Shown piece after piece: positions 1 through 8,173 of a stretch of 64,000 nt of DNA; within the stretch, counting starts at the first letter, position 1, and the number at the start of each line of letters is the position of its first letter. A model generated the notes under the pieces. It saw only the letters and a program-made list of their open reading frames with translations, searched no databases and was not told the DNA's origin. Made by a program: the position numbers and the translations under genes. The stretch is from Flavobacterium hungaricum (GTDB lineage: Bacteria > Bacteroidota > Bacteroidia > Flavobacteriales > Flavobacteriaceae): the NCBI RefSeq assembly GCF_015182285.1, contig NZ_PRDM01000005.1, positions 1-64,000 of the forward strand, given 5' to 3'.

Positions 1-18
1 CTTTCGTTGTTGCGGGTG

Positions 19-48
19 CAAAAGTAGCACCTTTATTTACATTAACAA
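19..48 (-). promoter_or_regulatory. Strong outward-facing promoter, rRNA/tRNA-like discriminator
   Basis: On the minus strand a TTG at 48-46 is followed after 19 nt by TACTTTTG (26-19), a perfect match to the Bacteroidota -7 element TAnnTTTG. Just downstream comes a GC-rich start region (CACCCGCAA), unusual in this AT-rich DNA. The upstream stretch (50-120) is A/T-tract rich. Transcription would run leftwards out of the window. The GC-rich discriminator suggests a growth-rate-controlled promoter such as one for stable RNA; that part is inference. Confidence 0.6.
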
Positions 49-272
49 GCTTTTATTTTACATTTTTCCCATCTTTTTTAACCGTTTTTCTTAACTCTTT
101 GATAACAGCAGCTTTACAAATCAAAGTTTTTTAAAATAACGTAAGTTTTTTCTTCTTTCAGGTGTGTTTTTGTTATTTTCAAAGGGTTTGCAACAGCGAC
201 TTTTGTGGAATTTTCAGATTTAAGCAGTCCTTTCAGCTGATTTTACAACATAACCATCTTTTCAAAATGTCT

Positions 273-343
273 GCCCAGCCCTGATTGAAGCGGCATCCTT
301 TTGTTTTTTCCTTTAAAAAACAAAAGATACAGCAAAAAGCAGG
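273..343 (+). repeat. Interspersed hairpin repeat, copy A
   Basis: A 71-nt palindromic element with a perfect 12-bp stem (298-309 with 315-326), a 5-nt loop CCTTT, and conserved flanks AGCCCTGATTGAAGCGGCAT on one side and GATACAGC then AGCAGG on the other. A second copy with the same flanks but a different stem lies at 46504-46582 on the opposite strand. It sits in the otherwise gene-free 1-513 region, in which I see no ORF. Function unknown; probably a REP-like or MITE-like element. Confidence 0.75.
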
Positions 344-452
344 TAACAGCTCCATATCATCAAACTCCAAATTCCTGAAATGCCGAATTAAAAACAGAAA
401 GGATTATTAAGAGAAATGATTTTACACTTATATATAATAGAACAAGCAAAAA

Positions 453-486
453 CAAACCAGACAGGTTTTGAAAAACTGTCGGGTTG
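453..486 (-). terminator. Intrinsic terminator of the permease gene
   Basis: Arms ACCAGACAG (456-464) and CTGTCGGGT (476-484) pair with one mismatch. On the minus strand the hairpin is followed by a T-rich tract. It lies 28 bp past the stop of the leftward gene at 514 and belongs to a set of near-identical terminator stems (CCCGACAG) seen elsewhere in this window. Confidence 0.6.
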
Positions 487-513
487 GAGATGAGAATTAT
501 TATTTCGTTATTA

Positions 514-1749
514 TCAATCGAAGCGGATTGCTTTTACTGGAGATATCTTTGTTATTATATAAGACGGAATCAAAAGAACCAAAAAACAAACTGTTATAGT
601 AAGCAGGTTTAACAATAAGATGTACATCCAGTTTAGATAAACAGGTGCTTGGTTGACATAATAGTTTTCAGGATTTAATTGAACTATTCCAAATTGCTGC
701 TGCAACAATAATAAAGTAATACCAATTAGATTTCCCCAAAACAATCCTCGAACAATTAAGTAAAAGGCATTATACAAAAAGACTTTGCGAACTGTCCAGT
801 TATTTGCTCCCATTGATTTAAGAATTCCAATCATTTGTGTTCTTTCTAAAATCAGGACCAGCAATGCCACCACCATGTTGATAGTCGCCACCAAAATCAT
901 TACGGCTAATATTATAACAATATTAAAGTCGAACAATTGAAGCCAGTCAAAAATATAGCTGTATTTTTTTACAATCGTTTTTGTATCAAGATTTGATGAT
1001 GTCTGTTCATAAATTTGATTACCCGTTGACTCTATAGCACTAAAGTCTTTTACAAATACTTCGAAAGCGCCAATCTGATCTTCATTCCACTTATTAATTC
1101 TTTGAACATGTCTGATATCACCTATTATGTATGTTGCATCAAAGTCCTGAAATCCAGAATTAAAAATACCTGCAATTTTAAATCGACGACTGTTGGGCAG
1201 TTTACCCTGCTCTTCTTTTATAAAAAAAGTATTGAATTGATCCCCAAGTTTCAGATTTAATCTATCGGCAAGAAATTTTGAAATTATAACATCTTCGTTC
1301 AATGCTTTTGTAAAATCAGGCAGCTTGCCTTGTACAATATACTCTTTGATATTATTCCAATCATAGTCTGCACCCACTCCTTTAAAAACAATCCCTTCAA
1401 ATGCATTTTCAGTTCTTATAATTCCAGCTTTAGTTGCGATTGCCTGAATATGGCTCACTTCTGGGACACTTTTGAAATCTGGATAGAAATCCTGCTTTTT
1501 TGATATTGGAATTAAAGTAATATCTGAATTGTTATTGTCATAATTCGAAATAATAACCTGCCCATTGAATGCGGAAACTTTATCACGGATTTTTTTCTGC
1601 AGACCAATCCCGGTTGCTACAGAAACAATCATCATAATAATTCCGATTGCAATTGCAGAAATCGCGATTTTAATTATAGGTGCCGAAATACTGCTCTTAT
1701 AATCTTTTGCAGTAATAAGTCTTTTGGCTATAAAATATTCTAAATTCAA
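514..1749 (-). CDS. LolC/LolE-type (FtsX/MacB-like) ABC transporter permease
   Basis: Inner-membrane permease of the FtsX-like superfamily, resembling LolC/LolE, which release lipoproteins from the inner membrane with a separate LolD ATPase. The 411 residues match the usual size. A cytoplasmic N-terminus leads to a membrane segment at about 22-47 (rich in A, I, M), a large periplasmic domain to about 270, then three C-terminal membrane segments with the ERTQMIGILKSMGA motif (ERxxxIGxLxxxGA) typical of FtsX domains. The start is TTG: no ATG fits, an in-frame stop lies six codons upstream, and a promoter -7 element ends 34 nt before it. No ATPase gene is adjacent. Family assignment is solid; lipoprotein as substrate is inference. 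Confidence 0.85.
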   Translation of the reverse strand: MNLEYFIAKRLITAKDYKSSISAPIIKIAISAIAIGIIMMIVSVATGIGLQKKIRDKVSAFNGQVIISNYDNNNSDITLIPISKKQDFYPDFKSVPEVSHIQAIATKAGIIRTENAFEGIVFKGVGADYDWNNIKEYIVQGKLPDFTKALNEDVIISKFLADRLNLKLGDQFNTFFIKEEQGKLPNSRRFKIAGIFNSGFQDFDATYIIGDIRHVQRINKWNEDQIGAFEVFVKDFSAIESTGNQIYEQTSSNLDTKTIVKKYSYIFDWLQLFDFNIVIILAVMILVATINMVVALLVLILERTQMIGILKSMGANNWTVRKVFLYNAFYLIVRGLFWGNLIGITLLLLQQQFGIVQLNPENYYVNQAPVYLNWMYILLLNLLTITVCFLVLLIPSYIITKISPVKAIRFD

Positions 1750-1783
1750 TTTAAAAGAGATTTCTTAAAGTTATTAATCTATT

Positions 1784-1814
1784 CAAAAATACGTTTTAAA
1801 AAGAGAAAATCAGA
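1784..1814 (-). promoter_or_regulatory. Promoter of the LolC-like permease gene
   Basis: Minus-strand TCTG (1814-1811, one mismatch to TTTG), a 19-nt spacer and TATTTTTG (1791-1784), matching TAnnTTTG. The predicted transcript starts about 28 nt before the TTG start codon at 1749, which supports that start. Confidence 0.6.
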
Positions 1815-1845
1815 TTCTCTTAAAAACAATTAACGATTTCAAGTT

Positions 1846-2340
1846 TTACAGCGGAAGTTTTTTCTTCATTTCCTCTACGATATTAAAAGCTGCTGGGCAG
1901 ATTGCAACATTTTTTAAAGTTAAGTTAGAAATCTGATGGAATTTCTTTCTATCTGTATGCGGAAACTCCCGACATGCTTTTGGACGCACGTCATAAATCA
2001 TGCAATAATTCTCATTATCTAAAAAAGTACATGGAACATTTTGCAAAACATAATCCTGATCTTCATCAATTCTCAGATATTGATCAATAAACTGCTGGGG
2101 CTTTTGACGGAAATGTTTTGAAATTCTTTCGATGTCGGCTAAAGTAAATAACGGCCCCGTTGTTTTACAGCAATTAGCACACTGCAAACAATCTGTCTTT
2201 TTAAATTCTGCATCGTGCAAATCCTGCATTACATAATCTAAATTCTTAGGCTGTTTCTTTTTGAGCTTATCGAAATACTTTTTGTTTTCGTTATGCCTAT
2301 CTTTGGCTAACTTATTTAAGTTGTTTAAAATTTGTTTCAA
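1846..2340 (-). CDS. YkgJ-family cysteine-cluster protein
   Basis: A 164-residue protein of the UPF0153/YkgJ family, thought to bind a zinc or iron centre; no reaction is established. Residues 51-58 form the signature CLQCANCC, and further conserved cysteines are at 104, 113, 123 (in the block KACREFP) and 148. The open frame extends upstream to 2622, but that part has low-complexity Phe-rich composition and would overlap the divergent methyltransferase. I place the start at the TTG at 2340 because the promoter -7 element TAATTTTG lies at 2371-2364, leaving a short leader. The N-terminal region is lysine-rich and probably helical. Family confident, function unknown. Confidence 0.8.
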   Translation of the reverse strand: MKQILNNLNKLAKDRHNENKKYFDKLKKKQPKNLDYVMQDLHDAEFKKTDCLQCANCCKTTGPLFTLADIERISKHFRQKPQQFIDQYLRIDEDQDYVLQNVPCTFLDNENYCMIYDVRPKACREFPHTDRKKFHQISNLTLKNVAICPAAFNIVEEMKKKLPL

Positions 2341-2363
2341 GTTTATAATTAAAAGTTGAACTG

Positions 2364-2371
2364 CAAAATTA
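2364..2371 (-). promoter_or_regulatory. -7 element for the YkgJ-family gene
   Basis: TAATTTTG on the minus strand matches TAnnTTTG. No clear TTTG is seen at the expected distance, so only the -7 part is supported. Its position rules out starts further upstream and favours the TTG at 2340. Confidence 0.5.
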
Positions 2372-2412
2372 AGCAACTTTAAACTTGAAACCTTAATCTT
2401 TGAATTAAAACA

Positions 2413-3120
2413 ATGAAAGATCTTTTTGGGAAAGCGATATTCGATTTCCAAACGAACAATAACCCTGAGGACATTATAACAGAAACTTCTATTTCTGAAG
2501 AAGACGAAATGAGCATCGAATATCTTTTTCGTACTTATAACGAAATGCCTCAAATCGAGCAAAAAGCACTGCAGCTCGCTAAAGGCAAAGTTTTGGATGT
2601 TGGATGCGGGGCAGGAAGCCACACTTTATCATTGCAAAATGAAAGAAATCTAGAAGTAACAGCAATAGACATTTCAACAAAGGCAGTTGAAACTTGCAAA
2701 CTAAGAGGCGTAAAGAATGCTGAAGTTAAAAATATTTTGGATTTTGAAGGAGAAAAATTTGACACCATTTTACTTTTAATGAACGGGACGGGAATTTTTG
2801 GAAAATTGAAAAATTGCAATACTTATTTATCCAAGTTAAAATCTCTTTTGAATCCGGGCGGTCAAATTTTAATTGACAGTTCAGACATTATTTATATGTT
2901 TGATGAAGACGAAGACGGCGGTAAGTGGATTCCGTCTGATAATGATTATTATGGGGAGCTTGTTTTTAATATAAGTTACAAAGGCGAAAAAGAAGATTCT
3001 TTTGATTGGCTGTATCTGGATTACAATACGCTTCAAAATGTTGCAATTTCAAATGGTTTGACTTGTGAATTAATTACGGAAGGAGAACATTTCGATTATT
3101 TAGCCAAACTTTCTATTTAA
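2413..3120 (+). CDS. Class I SAM-dependent methyltransferase
   Basis: A 235-residue cytosolic protein with a class I methyltransferase fold. Motif I is VLDVGCGAG (residues 60-68), binding S-adenosylmethionine; AIDIS around residue 86 carries the acidic residue expected to contact the ribose. The first 50 residues form a short acidic N-terminal extension. The substrate cannot be told from sequence. It is transcribed divergently from the YkgJ-family gene and is followed after 20 bp by a DinB/YfiT gene on the same strand, so the two may be co-transcribed. It could act on a small molecule or a protein. Confidence 0.85.
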   Translation: MKDLFGKAIFDFQTNNNPEDIITETSISEEDEMSIEYLFRTYNEMPQIEQKALQLAKGKVLDVGCGAGSHTLSLQNERNLEVTAIDISTKAVETCKLRGVKNAEVKNILDFEGEKFDTILLLMNGTGIFGKLKNCNTYLSKLKSLLNPGGQILIDSSDIIYMFDEDEDGGKWIPSDNDYYGELVFNISYKGEKEDSFDWLYLDYNTLQNVAISNGLTCELITEGEHFDYLAKLSI

Positions 3121-3140
3121 AAATAAAAAATGCTTTTACT

Positions 3141-3686
3141 ATGACGGAACGAGATTTAGAAAAATTAAAATATCCGATCGGAAAATTTATTGCCCCAGAA
3201 AACTATTCGAACGAATATCTTTCTGAAAAAATTAAAGAAATTGAAAATCTGCCAGAAAAATTAGAAAAAGAAACTGCTCATCTTACAGACGAGCAGCTGG
3301 ACACTCCTTATCGCCCAGGCGGATGGACTGTGCGACAAGTGATTCATCATTGTGCTGAAAGCCATATGAATTGTTTCATAAGAATAAAATGGACTTTGAC
3401 TGAAAACAATCCTGTTATTAAAGCTTATGATGAAGTGATGTGGTCTGAGCTTCCTGATAATTTAAAAATGCCTGTCCAACCGACACTTGATTTATTAAAA
3501 GGCCTTCATTTTAGAATAGCTTACATCATGAAAAACTTATCAGAAAATGATTTAGAAAAAACCTTTGTTCATCCCTCAGACAATTCTGAAAACAAATTGA
3601 AAAAGATTATTGGCACTTATGCCTGGCATGGAAATCACCATTTAGCACATATAACTTCTTTGAAGAAACATAAAAATTGGGATTAA
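3141..3686 (+). CDS. DinB/YfiT-family putative metal-dependent enzyme (BstA-like)
   Basis: A 181-residue protein of the YfiT branch of the DinB four-helix superfamily. Family members bind a metal through three histidines; the Bacillus relative has been described as a bacillithiol-dependent transferase. Here one His is in the RQVIHH segment (about 69-70) and the rest in HGNHHLAH (163-170), matching the metal-site pattern. The motif YRPGGWTVRQVIHH is a hallmark of this branch. The gene lies 20 bp after the methyltransferase gene and ends in a bidirectional terminator shared with queE. Assignment to the family is firm; the thiol-transferase role is inferred from relatives. Confidence 0.8.
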   Translation: MTERDLEKLKYPIGKFIAPENYSNEYLSEKIKEIENLPEKLEKETAHLTDEQLDTPYRPGGWTVRQVIHHCAESHMNCFIRIKWTLTENNPVIKAYDEVMWSELPDNLKMPVQPTLDLLKGLHFRIAYIMKNLSENDLEKTFVHPSDNSENKLKKIIGTYAWHGNHHLAHITSLKKHKNWD

Positions 3687-3733
3687 AAGCATATTGTATC
3701 CTTTTTACACATTTGCATCCTTTTCAGTAAACA

Positions 3734-3765
3734 AAAAAATCTCTTCATATGAAGAGATTTTTTTG
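3734..3765. terminator. Bidirectional terminator between yfiT-like gene and queE
   Basis: A self-complementary stretch centred on TCTTCATATGAAGA, with A-tracts on one side and T-tracts on the other. It can serve as an intrinsic terminator for both convergent genes (ending at 3686 and 3767). Confidence 0.8.
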
Positions 3766-3766
3766 T

Positions 3767-4399
3767 TTATGGTATATTCAAATATTTATGCGTCTGCAGC
3801 GACACTCTCCATTTTGGATTATTCATTACATAATCAACAATGAGCGGTGTCATTTCTTCTTTCTTACTCCACTCCGGCTGTAAAAAAAGAATTGCATTAT
3901 CATTTACTTGTTCCGCTTGTTCCTCTGCAAAAATAAAGTCGTGTTTGTTATGAATAATTACTTTAAGTTCATGTGCATTATCATAAACGGTTTTTGTCGG
4001 CAGTTTATTTTTTTTAGGTGAAAGACAAATCCAATCCCAAGTTCCTGATAACGGAAAAGCTCCAGAAGTTTCAATATGGACTTTCAAACCACTCTCCTTT
4101 AATTTTTGTGTCAAAAGCGTCATGTCCCAAGACAATGGCTCGCCTCCAGTTACCACAACTGTGTCTGCATATTTTGCAGCGTTTTGAACAATTAGGTCAA
4201 TACTTGTTGGCGGATGATTTTCTGCATTCCAGCTTTCCTTTACATCACACCAATGACATCCTACATCACATCCCCCAATTCTAATAAAATAAGCAGCCCT
4301 GCCCGTATGTGATCCTTCTCCTTGAATGGTATAAAACTCTTCCATCAAAGGCAGCATTGCTCCTTTATTTACTTCTAATTGTATTTCTTTTGGTAACAT
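3767..4399 (-). CDS. queE: 7-carboxy-7-deazaguanine synthase (QueE)
   Basis: Radical-SAM enzyme converting 6-carboxy-tetrahydropterin to 7-carboxy-7-deazaguanine, a step towards preQ0 and the tRNA nucleoside queuosine. The 210 residues fit the family. The cluster motif is the CxxxCxxC variant typical of QueE (C44, C48, C51, in CDVGCHWC). FYTIQGEGSHTG near residue 22 and VVTGGEPL (SAM-binding GGE) are also diagnostic. Another queuosine gene, queA, is 24 kb away at 28145-29194. The promoter -7 TATCTTTG lies 18 nt upstream. Confidence 0.93.
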   Translation of the reverse strand: MLPKEIQLEVNKGAMLPLMEEFYTIQGEGSHTGRAAYFIRIGGCDVGCHWCDVKESWNAENHPPTSIDLIVQNAAKYADTVVVTGGEPLSWDMTLLTQKLKESGLKVHIETSGAFPLSGTWDWICLSPKKNKLPTKTVYDNAHELKVIIHNKHDFIFAEEQAEQVNDNAILFLQPEWSKKEEMTPLIVDYVMNNPKWRVSLQTHKYLNIP

Positions 4400-4416
4400 T
4401 TTATTATTTTAAAGTG

Positions 4417-4424
4417 CAAAGATA
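4417..4424 (-). promoter_or_regulatory. -7 element of queE promoter
   Basis: TATCTTTG on the minus strand. The surrounding 18 nt (TTGACTATCTTTGCACTT) are identical to those upstream of the DUF3109 gene at 57536-57553 region, suggesting a shared promoter type. A TTTG at 4444-4441 lies 16 nt upstream, slightly closer than usual. Confidence 0.6.
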
Positions 4425-4443
4425 GTCAATAATATATGAACAA

Positions 4444-4476
4444 AAAACCCGATAGTTTTTTGAACTATCGGGTTTT
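4444..4476 (-). terminator. Hairpin between queE and the TPR gene
   Basis: Perfect 14-bp stem (4444-4457 with 4463-4476; core CCCGATAGTT) and a 5-nt loop. It lies after the TPR gene only if read rightwards; on the minus strand it sits upstream of queE and its promoter. It is symmetrical with A and T runs on both sides, so direction is uncertain. It may insulate the queE promoter. Confidence 0.5.
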
Positions 4477-4498
4477 ACTATTTGAACTAAAATCTAAA

Positions 4499-6166
4499 TT
4501 ATTTTAAAGATTTAATAGATTGTGCTGCGTAAGTATTTGCAGGGTCTAAAACCAAAGTTTTATTAAAATACTCTACCGCTTTTACTTTGTCAGTATTTGC
4601 ATATGCCGCTCCAATTGAATTGTAAGCTTCAACAACTTTTTTCACTGTTGCAGGTTTTGCTAATTCTTCTGCACCTTTTGCAGTAGTTTTAGCTACATAT
4701 TCTTCATAGTTTTTGATCGTTAAATCATCTTTGTCTAATGCACTATTGATTCTTCCTTTGTATAAGTATGCTTCATCATAACTTGGCGAAGCGACTAAAA
4801 CTTTATCAAAAGTTGCATCTGCATTCTCTAAAGCAGCTTTATCACGGCTTTCTGCAGGTTTTGAAGCATTACCGTAATAAACAGAAATACCATAATAAAC
4901 AGCATCATCCAAATAATTCTTAGATTCTTTGTTGCTTGCTCCAAGTTCAAAAATTGCTGCAGCTTGAGTATATTGTTTTTTACCGAATAAAGCTTTTCCA
5001 AAATCAGCCAATTCTTCAACGGCTAAAGGCTCTAACTCAATTGCTTTTTTGATATCTGCAAATCCAGCATCAAAAGCTGCTTGCTGTACAACACCAGAAG
5101 CATCAGTTCCTTTTTTGATTTTTGCCAAACCTAAGTATAAATAATCTCTACCAATTACTTTGTTTGAAGGAACTTTCATGTAATCTTCGATAGATTTAAT
5201 CGCAACGTCAACATTTCCGTTTTCGTAAGCTGCGTATCCTAAATATCTATAAATTCTTGGATTAACTTTATCCTCAGCAATCATTTTGTTTGCTACAGTT
5301 TCTAAACTTTTGTAATCTTTTACCAAAATCAAGAAATCTGCGTGACGCATTTTAGAATCAAGAGAATAATCTGTTAAACTTAAATATTTCTCATAGTTTG
5401 TAATTGCATTTTGCAAATTAGTCTTAGCAGTTGAAGGTTTGTTTCTTGCCCATTTGTAATATGTTTCAGCAAGTTCTCTGTACACTGGTCCGTAATTAGC
5501 ATCTAAAGCTATAACTTCATTAAATGATTTAATTGCTTCGTCATACGATTTTGCATTTTTCAATAAAACCCCTAATTGCATTTTTGCTCTTAACAAAGTA
5601 TTATCTGCTGTAAAAGCATCACGATATGCTTTGTAAGCATCATTTTGGTTCTTATCTCCATAATATGCATCCCCAATTGCTAACAAAGCTTGAGCATTTT
5701 GAGGTTCAATTGCTAATGCTTTTTGTAAAGTGGTGATTGCTGTTTTATAATCTGGGTTCTCAGAATTAATATAAGCTCTACCAATGTAAATAAATTCATT
5801 TACATCTTTACGTTTCATATCTTTTGTAGCTAAAGTAAAATTAGCTTGAGCAGCAGCACTATTTTTAGCATCTAAATCCAATTGACCTAAACCAATATAA
5901 TTTAAGTTTTTCTTATCAGAAGCCTGTAAACCATTTTGGTAATAAATTTTAGCAGAATCAACAACAGATTGATTTAAGTAAACATTTCCTAAAACAAAAT
6001 TTGCTTCACCATCAGAAGGTTTTGCTTTAATGATTGATTTCAACAAACCTTTTGCTTTATCAAATTGTTCTGCATCAATTGCCTTTTTTGCCTGATTGAT
6101 GTCTTGCGCTTTTGCCGCAGTAGCTGAGACAACTAAGGCAAGACTAAAAATTTTAAATTTATTCAT
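4499..6166 (-). CDS. Secreted TPR-repeat protein of the TonB gene cluster
   Basis: A 555-residue tetratricopeptide-repeat protein, exported by an N-terminal signal peptide (about residues 1-20, ending AAKA before Q). TPR-like helical pairs run through nearly its whole length, for example around the segments ALAIEPQNAQALLAIGDAYY and NKTLVLDPANTYAAQSI at the C-terminus. Such solenoids bind other proteins in the periplasm. It is the last gene of the exbB-exbD-exbD-tonB-small protein-PstS-like operon, 16 bp after the PstS-like gene. The conserved neighbourhood suggests an accessory role in TonB-driven outer-membrane transport, but no partner can be named. Confidence 0.8.
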   Translation of the reverse strand: MNKFKIFSLALVVSATAAKAQDINQAKKAIDAEQFDKAKGLLKSIIKAKPSDGEANFVLGNVYLNQSVVDSAKIYYQNGLQASDKKNLNYIGLGQLDLDAKNSAAAQANFTLATKDMKRKDVNEFIYIGRAYINSENPDYKTAITTLQKALAIEPQNAQALLAIGDAYYGDKNQNDAYKAYRDAFTADNTLLRAKMQLGVLLKNAKSYDEAIKSFNEVIALDANYGPVYRELAETYYKWARNKPSTAKTNLQNAITNYEKYLSLTDYSLDSKMRHADFLILVKDYKSLETVANKMIAEDKVNPRIYRYLGYAAYENGNVDVAIKSIEDYMKVPSNKVIGRDYLYLGLAKIKKGTDASGVVQQAAFDAGFADIKKAIELEPLAVEELADFGKALFGKKQYTQAAAIFELGASNKESKNYLDDAVYYGISVYYGNASKPAESRDKAALENADATFDKVLVASPSYDEAYLYKGRINSALDKDDLTIKNYEEYVAKTTAKGAEELAKPATVKKVVEAYNSIGAAYANTDKVKAVEYFNKTLVLDPANTYAAQSIKSLK

Positions 6167-6182
6167 CTTTATCGTAATTAAT

Positions 6183-7106
6183 TTATTCGTTATCTTTTAT
6201 AATTTCACTTCTTATTTTCAGTTTTCTTCCTGGCGTATTAATAGGAAGCAACCCTGATTTTAAAACGATTCTTTGTCCGATATCACCCGCAATGAATGAA
6301 GCGAACCCCATTCCAAGTCCAGAATAACCCTGACAATTGATTATAAACAAATCACGTGCCAAAGGATATTTTGCTTCTGCCAAGTCATTTTGAGTAGGAC
6401 TGTAATATTTATCACTATTCAACCCTTTTACACTCAAAACATTAATTTTCTTGATTAAGTCTGTCGTATTTGGTGAAGGCTGCGAAAGCCAATTTACACC
6501 AACAATTCCAATCATCCCATCATTTTCCGAAACAAACTTAATAACTTCGTCATTTGTTTTAAAAGAGAAAACTCCGGTTTTTGGAACGTCTTTAATCTTA
6601 GCCAATTCTTTCATATATCGAACCGTACTAGAATTCGGATTATCAAAAACCAATCCTTTGATTCTAGAATCTCCTTTTCCCTGCATAAAATCGATTACGT
6701 TTTTCAACGCAATTAAAGTATCATTATTGCTTTTATTTGAAATAAATGCAACGGCATCTTGAGCGAAAGGGGTAACACGTGGATTAATCTTACTTTTCTC
6801 AAAACGCGCTTTTTCCTCAGCGGTCAAATCACGGGCTGTAATCGCAATTTTTGCTTTTTGGTTCAATAAATCATTGATAACTTCAGCTTCTGATTTTGAT
6901 TTTACCGTAATTTTTGCATCATAGTAAGTTCCTTCAAAAACAGCTACCTGATCATCTACAATTTGCTTTACTGTTTCATCAACAGTAATATCAACAGCTC
7001 CTTTTAAAATAGTTTCTTTCTGCGCTTCATTCTTGCTTTTTTGGTTACACATGGCAAACAAAAAGACAAAAATAAACAAAGCCAATACCTTACTATATTT
7101 CAACAT
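6183..7106 (-). CDS. PstS-like substrate-binding lipoprotein
   Basis: A 307-residue periplasmic binding protein related to phosphate-binding PstS. The N-terminus is a lipoprotein signal, with the lipobox cysteine at about 20 (LFAMC). Blocks such as FAQDAVAFISN and GYSGLGMGFASFIAGDIGQ match the phosphate-ABC substrate-binding fold. No pst permease or ATPase genes are nearby; instead it lies between the TonB/small-membrane-protein genes and the TPR gene, so it may not serve phosphate import. It overlaps nothing and starts 6 bp after the small membrane protein. Fold confident; ligand unknown. Confidence 0.8.
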   Translation of the reverse strand: MLKYSKVLALFIFVFLFAMCNQKSKNEAQKETILKGAVDITVDETVKQIVDDQVAVFEGTYYDAKITVKSKSEAEVINDLLNQKAKIAITARDLTAEEKARFEKSKINPRVTPFAQDAVAFISNKSNNDTLIALKNVIDFMQGKGDSRIKGLVFDNPNSSTVRYMKELAKIKDVPKTGVFSFKTNDEVIKFVSENDGMIGIVGVNWLSQPSPNTTDLIKKINVLSVKGLNSDKYYSPTQNDLAEAKYPLARDLFIINCQGYSGLGMGFASFIAGDIGQRIVLKSGLLPINTPGRKLKIRSEIIKDNE

Positions 7107-7112
7107 ATTTTA

Positions 7113-7340
7113 TTATTCTTTTGAATTAATTAATCTCAAAAATCTAATTGCGGAATATACTATCAGCAATCCGCCAAAAGCATATCTGTATTTAGTTTCC
7201 ATGTTTAACGGAAGTTTTTCCCAAAACATGATCATTAAACCCAGCACAAGATAAATTAAAAAAAACAGTATTCCTAAAACAAGAAGAAATCGCTCTTTGA
7301 GCGATTTCTTCTGAATATTATTAAGCATATCTTTTAACAT
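7113..7340 (-). CDS. Small two-helix membrane protein downstream of tonB
   Basis: A 75-residue uncharacterised protein. A basic N-terminal part (KDMLNNIQKKSLKERF) precedes one hydrophobic helix at about 19-41 and a second at about 53-70, so it should sit in the inner membrane with both ends inside. Its ATG overlaps the tonB stop codon in TAATG, implying translational coupling. The tight link to tonB and the following PstS-like gene suggests a structural role in the same apparatus. No family recognised. Confidence 0.75.
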   Translation of the reverse strand: MLKDMLNNIQKKSLKERFLLVLGILFFLIYLVLGLMIMFWEKLPLNMETKYRYAFGGLLIVYSAIRFLRLINSKE

Positions 7341-8143
7341 TATTCTGCAGATTGAATAGTAATAGGAAGCGAGTATAATACCCTAACTTTTTTACCATTT
7401 TGCTCGCCGGGAGTCCATTTTGGACATTTTTTAAGAACACGAATTGCTTCTGCTCCTGTACCATAACCGATATCTCTTAAAACTTTAATATCTGTTAATG
7501 ACCCGTCTTTTTCAACTACAAACGTAACGTAAACTTTACCTTTAAGACCTTCTTCTTCTGGAGTTTTGTAATTGTTTCCTACGAATTTGTAGAATTTCTC
7601 AATACCTCCTGGGAAATCTGGTTTTACTTCGATACCAGCTGTGTTGTATACAGTGTTATCTTCTTGTACTACTTCGGCAACTGGACCTTTACCAACTGGC
7701 TCATCTACAGTTAAAACTGCATCTGGATCTCCTTTGATAGTTTCAGCACCTACTTTTTTGTCCTTTAAATCCACAATTTTTGGTGGATCTTCGGTAACTT
7801 CTTCTGCTTTTGCAACAACCGGTTTCACAAACTTCACCTGATCCACTTTTGGCGGCGGCGGTGGCGGCGGCGGTTGATTTGGTTTAATTTCCTCTTTTGG
7901 TTTAGGAGGTAATTTTACCGTAGCAATCTTAATATCTGTATTCACTTCTTCTTCTCCAGAATCAGGTAATAAACTAACAATAAGAGGAGCTGCAACAGCA
8001 AAGCTAAAAATAATCGAACCAATGATAAGCGCTTTTACAGTAGTCTTACCGTTTGATTTTCTTAACTCATATGCACCATATATCTTATTACGTCCTTCGA
8101 ATACGATATCAAGCCACTGATTTTTTATAATATCTAATTTCAT
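7340..8143 (-). CDS. tonB: Energy transducer TonB
   Basis: A 267-residue TonB that couples the proton motive force, via ExbB-ExbD, to outer-membrane TonB-dependent receptors. Residues 1-35 are cytoplasmic, a membrane helix spans about 36-58, and a proline-rich periplasmic linker includes a run of eight prolines (91-98). Residues 99-168 form a charged linker with two blocks (KVDQVKFVKPVVAK... and ETIKGDPDAVLTVDEPVG...). The C-terminal TonB domain (about 178-265) contains FPGGIEKFYKFV and the conserved GKVYVTFVVEKDGSL and CPKWTPGEQNGKKVRV. The linker blocks recur in swapped order inside the VIT protein at 42146-42385. Confidence 0.95.
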   Translation of the reverse strand: MKLDIIKNQWLDIVFEGRNKIYGAYELRKSNGKTTVKALIIGSIIFSFAVAAPLIVSLLPDSGEEEVNTDIKIATVKLPPKPKEEIKPNQPPPPPPPPKVDQVKFVKPVVAKAEEVTEDPPKIVDLKDKKVGAETIKGDPDAVLTVDEPVGKGPVAEVVQEDNTVYNTAGIEVKPDFPGGIEKFYKFVGNNYKTPEEEGLKGKVYVTFVVEKDGSLTDIKVLRDIGYGTGAEAIRVLKKCPKWTPGEQNGKKVRVLYSLPITIQSAE

Positions 8144-8173
8144 ATCTCTTGATTTTTAATTTGATAAAAAAGC

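Noticed and set aside
2341..2622. Upstream extension of the YkgJ-family frame
   Set aside because: It overlaps the divergent methyltransferase gene, has Phe-rich non-conserved composition, and lies upstream of the -7 element at 2364-2371.
4400..4498. preQ1 riboswitch before queE
   Set aside because: The gap contains a promoter and a terminator-type hairpin but no preQ1 aptamer pattern; the leader after the promoter is too short.
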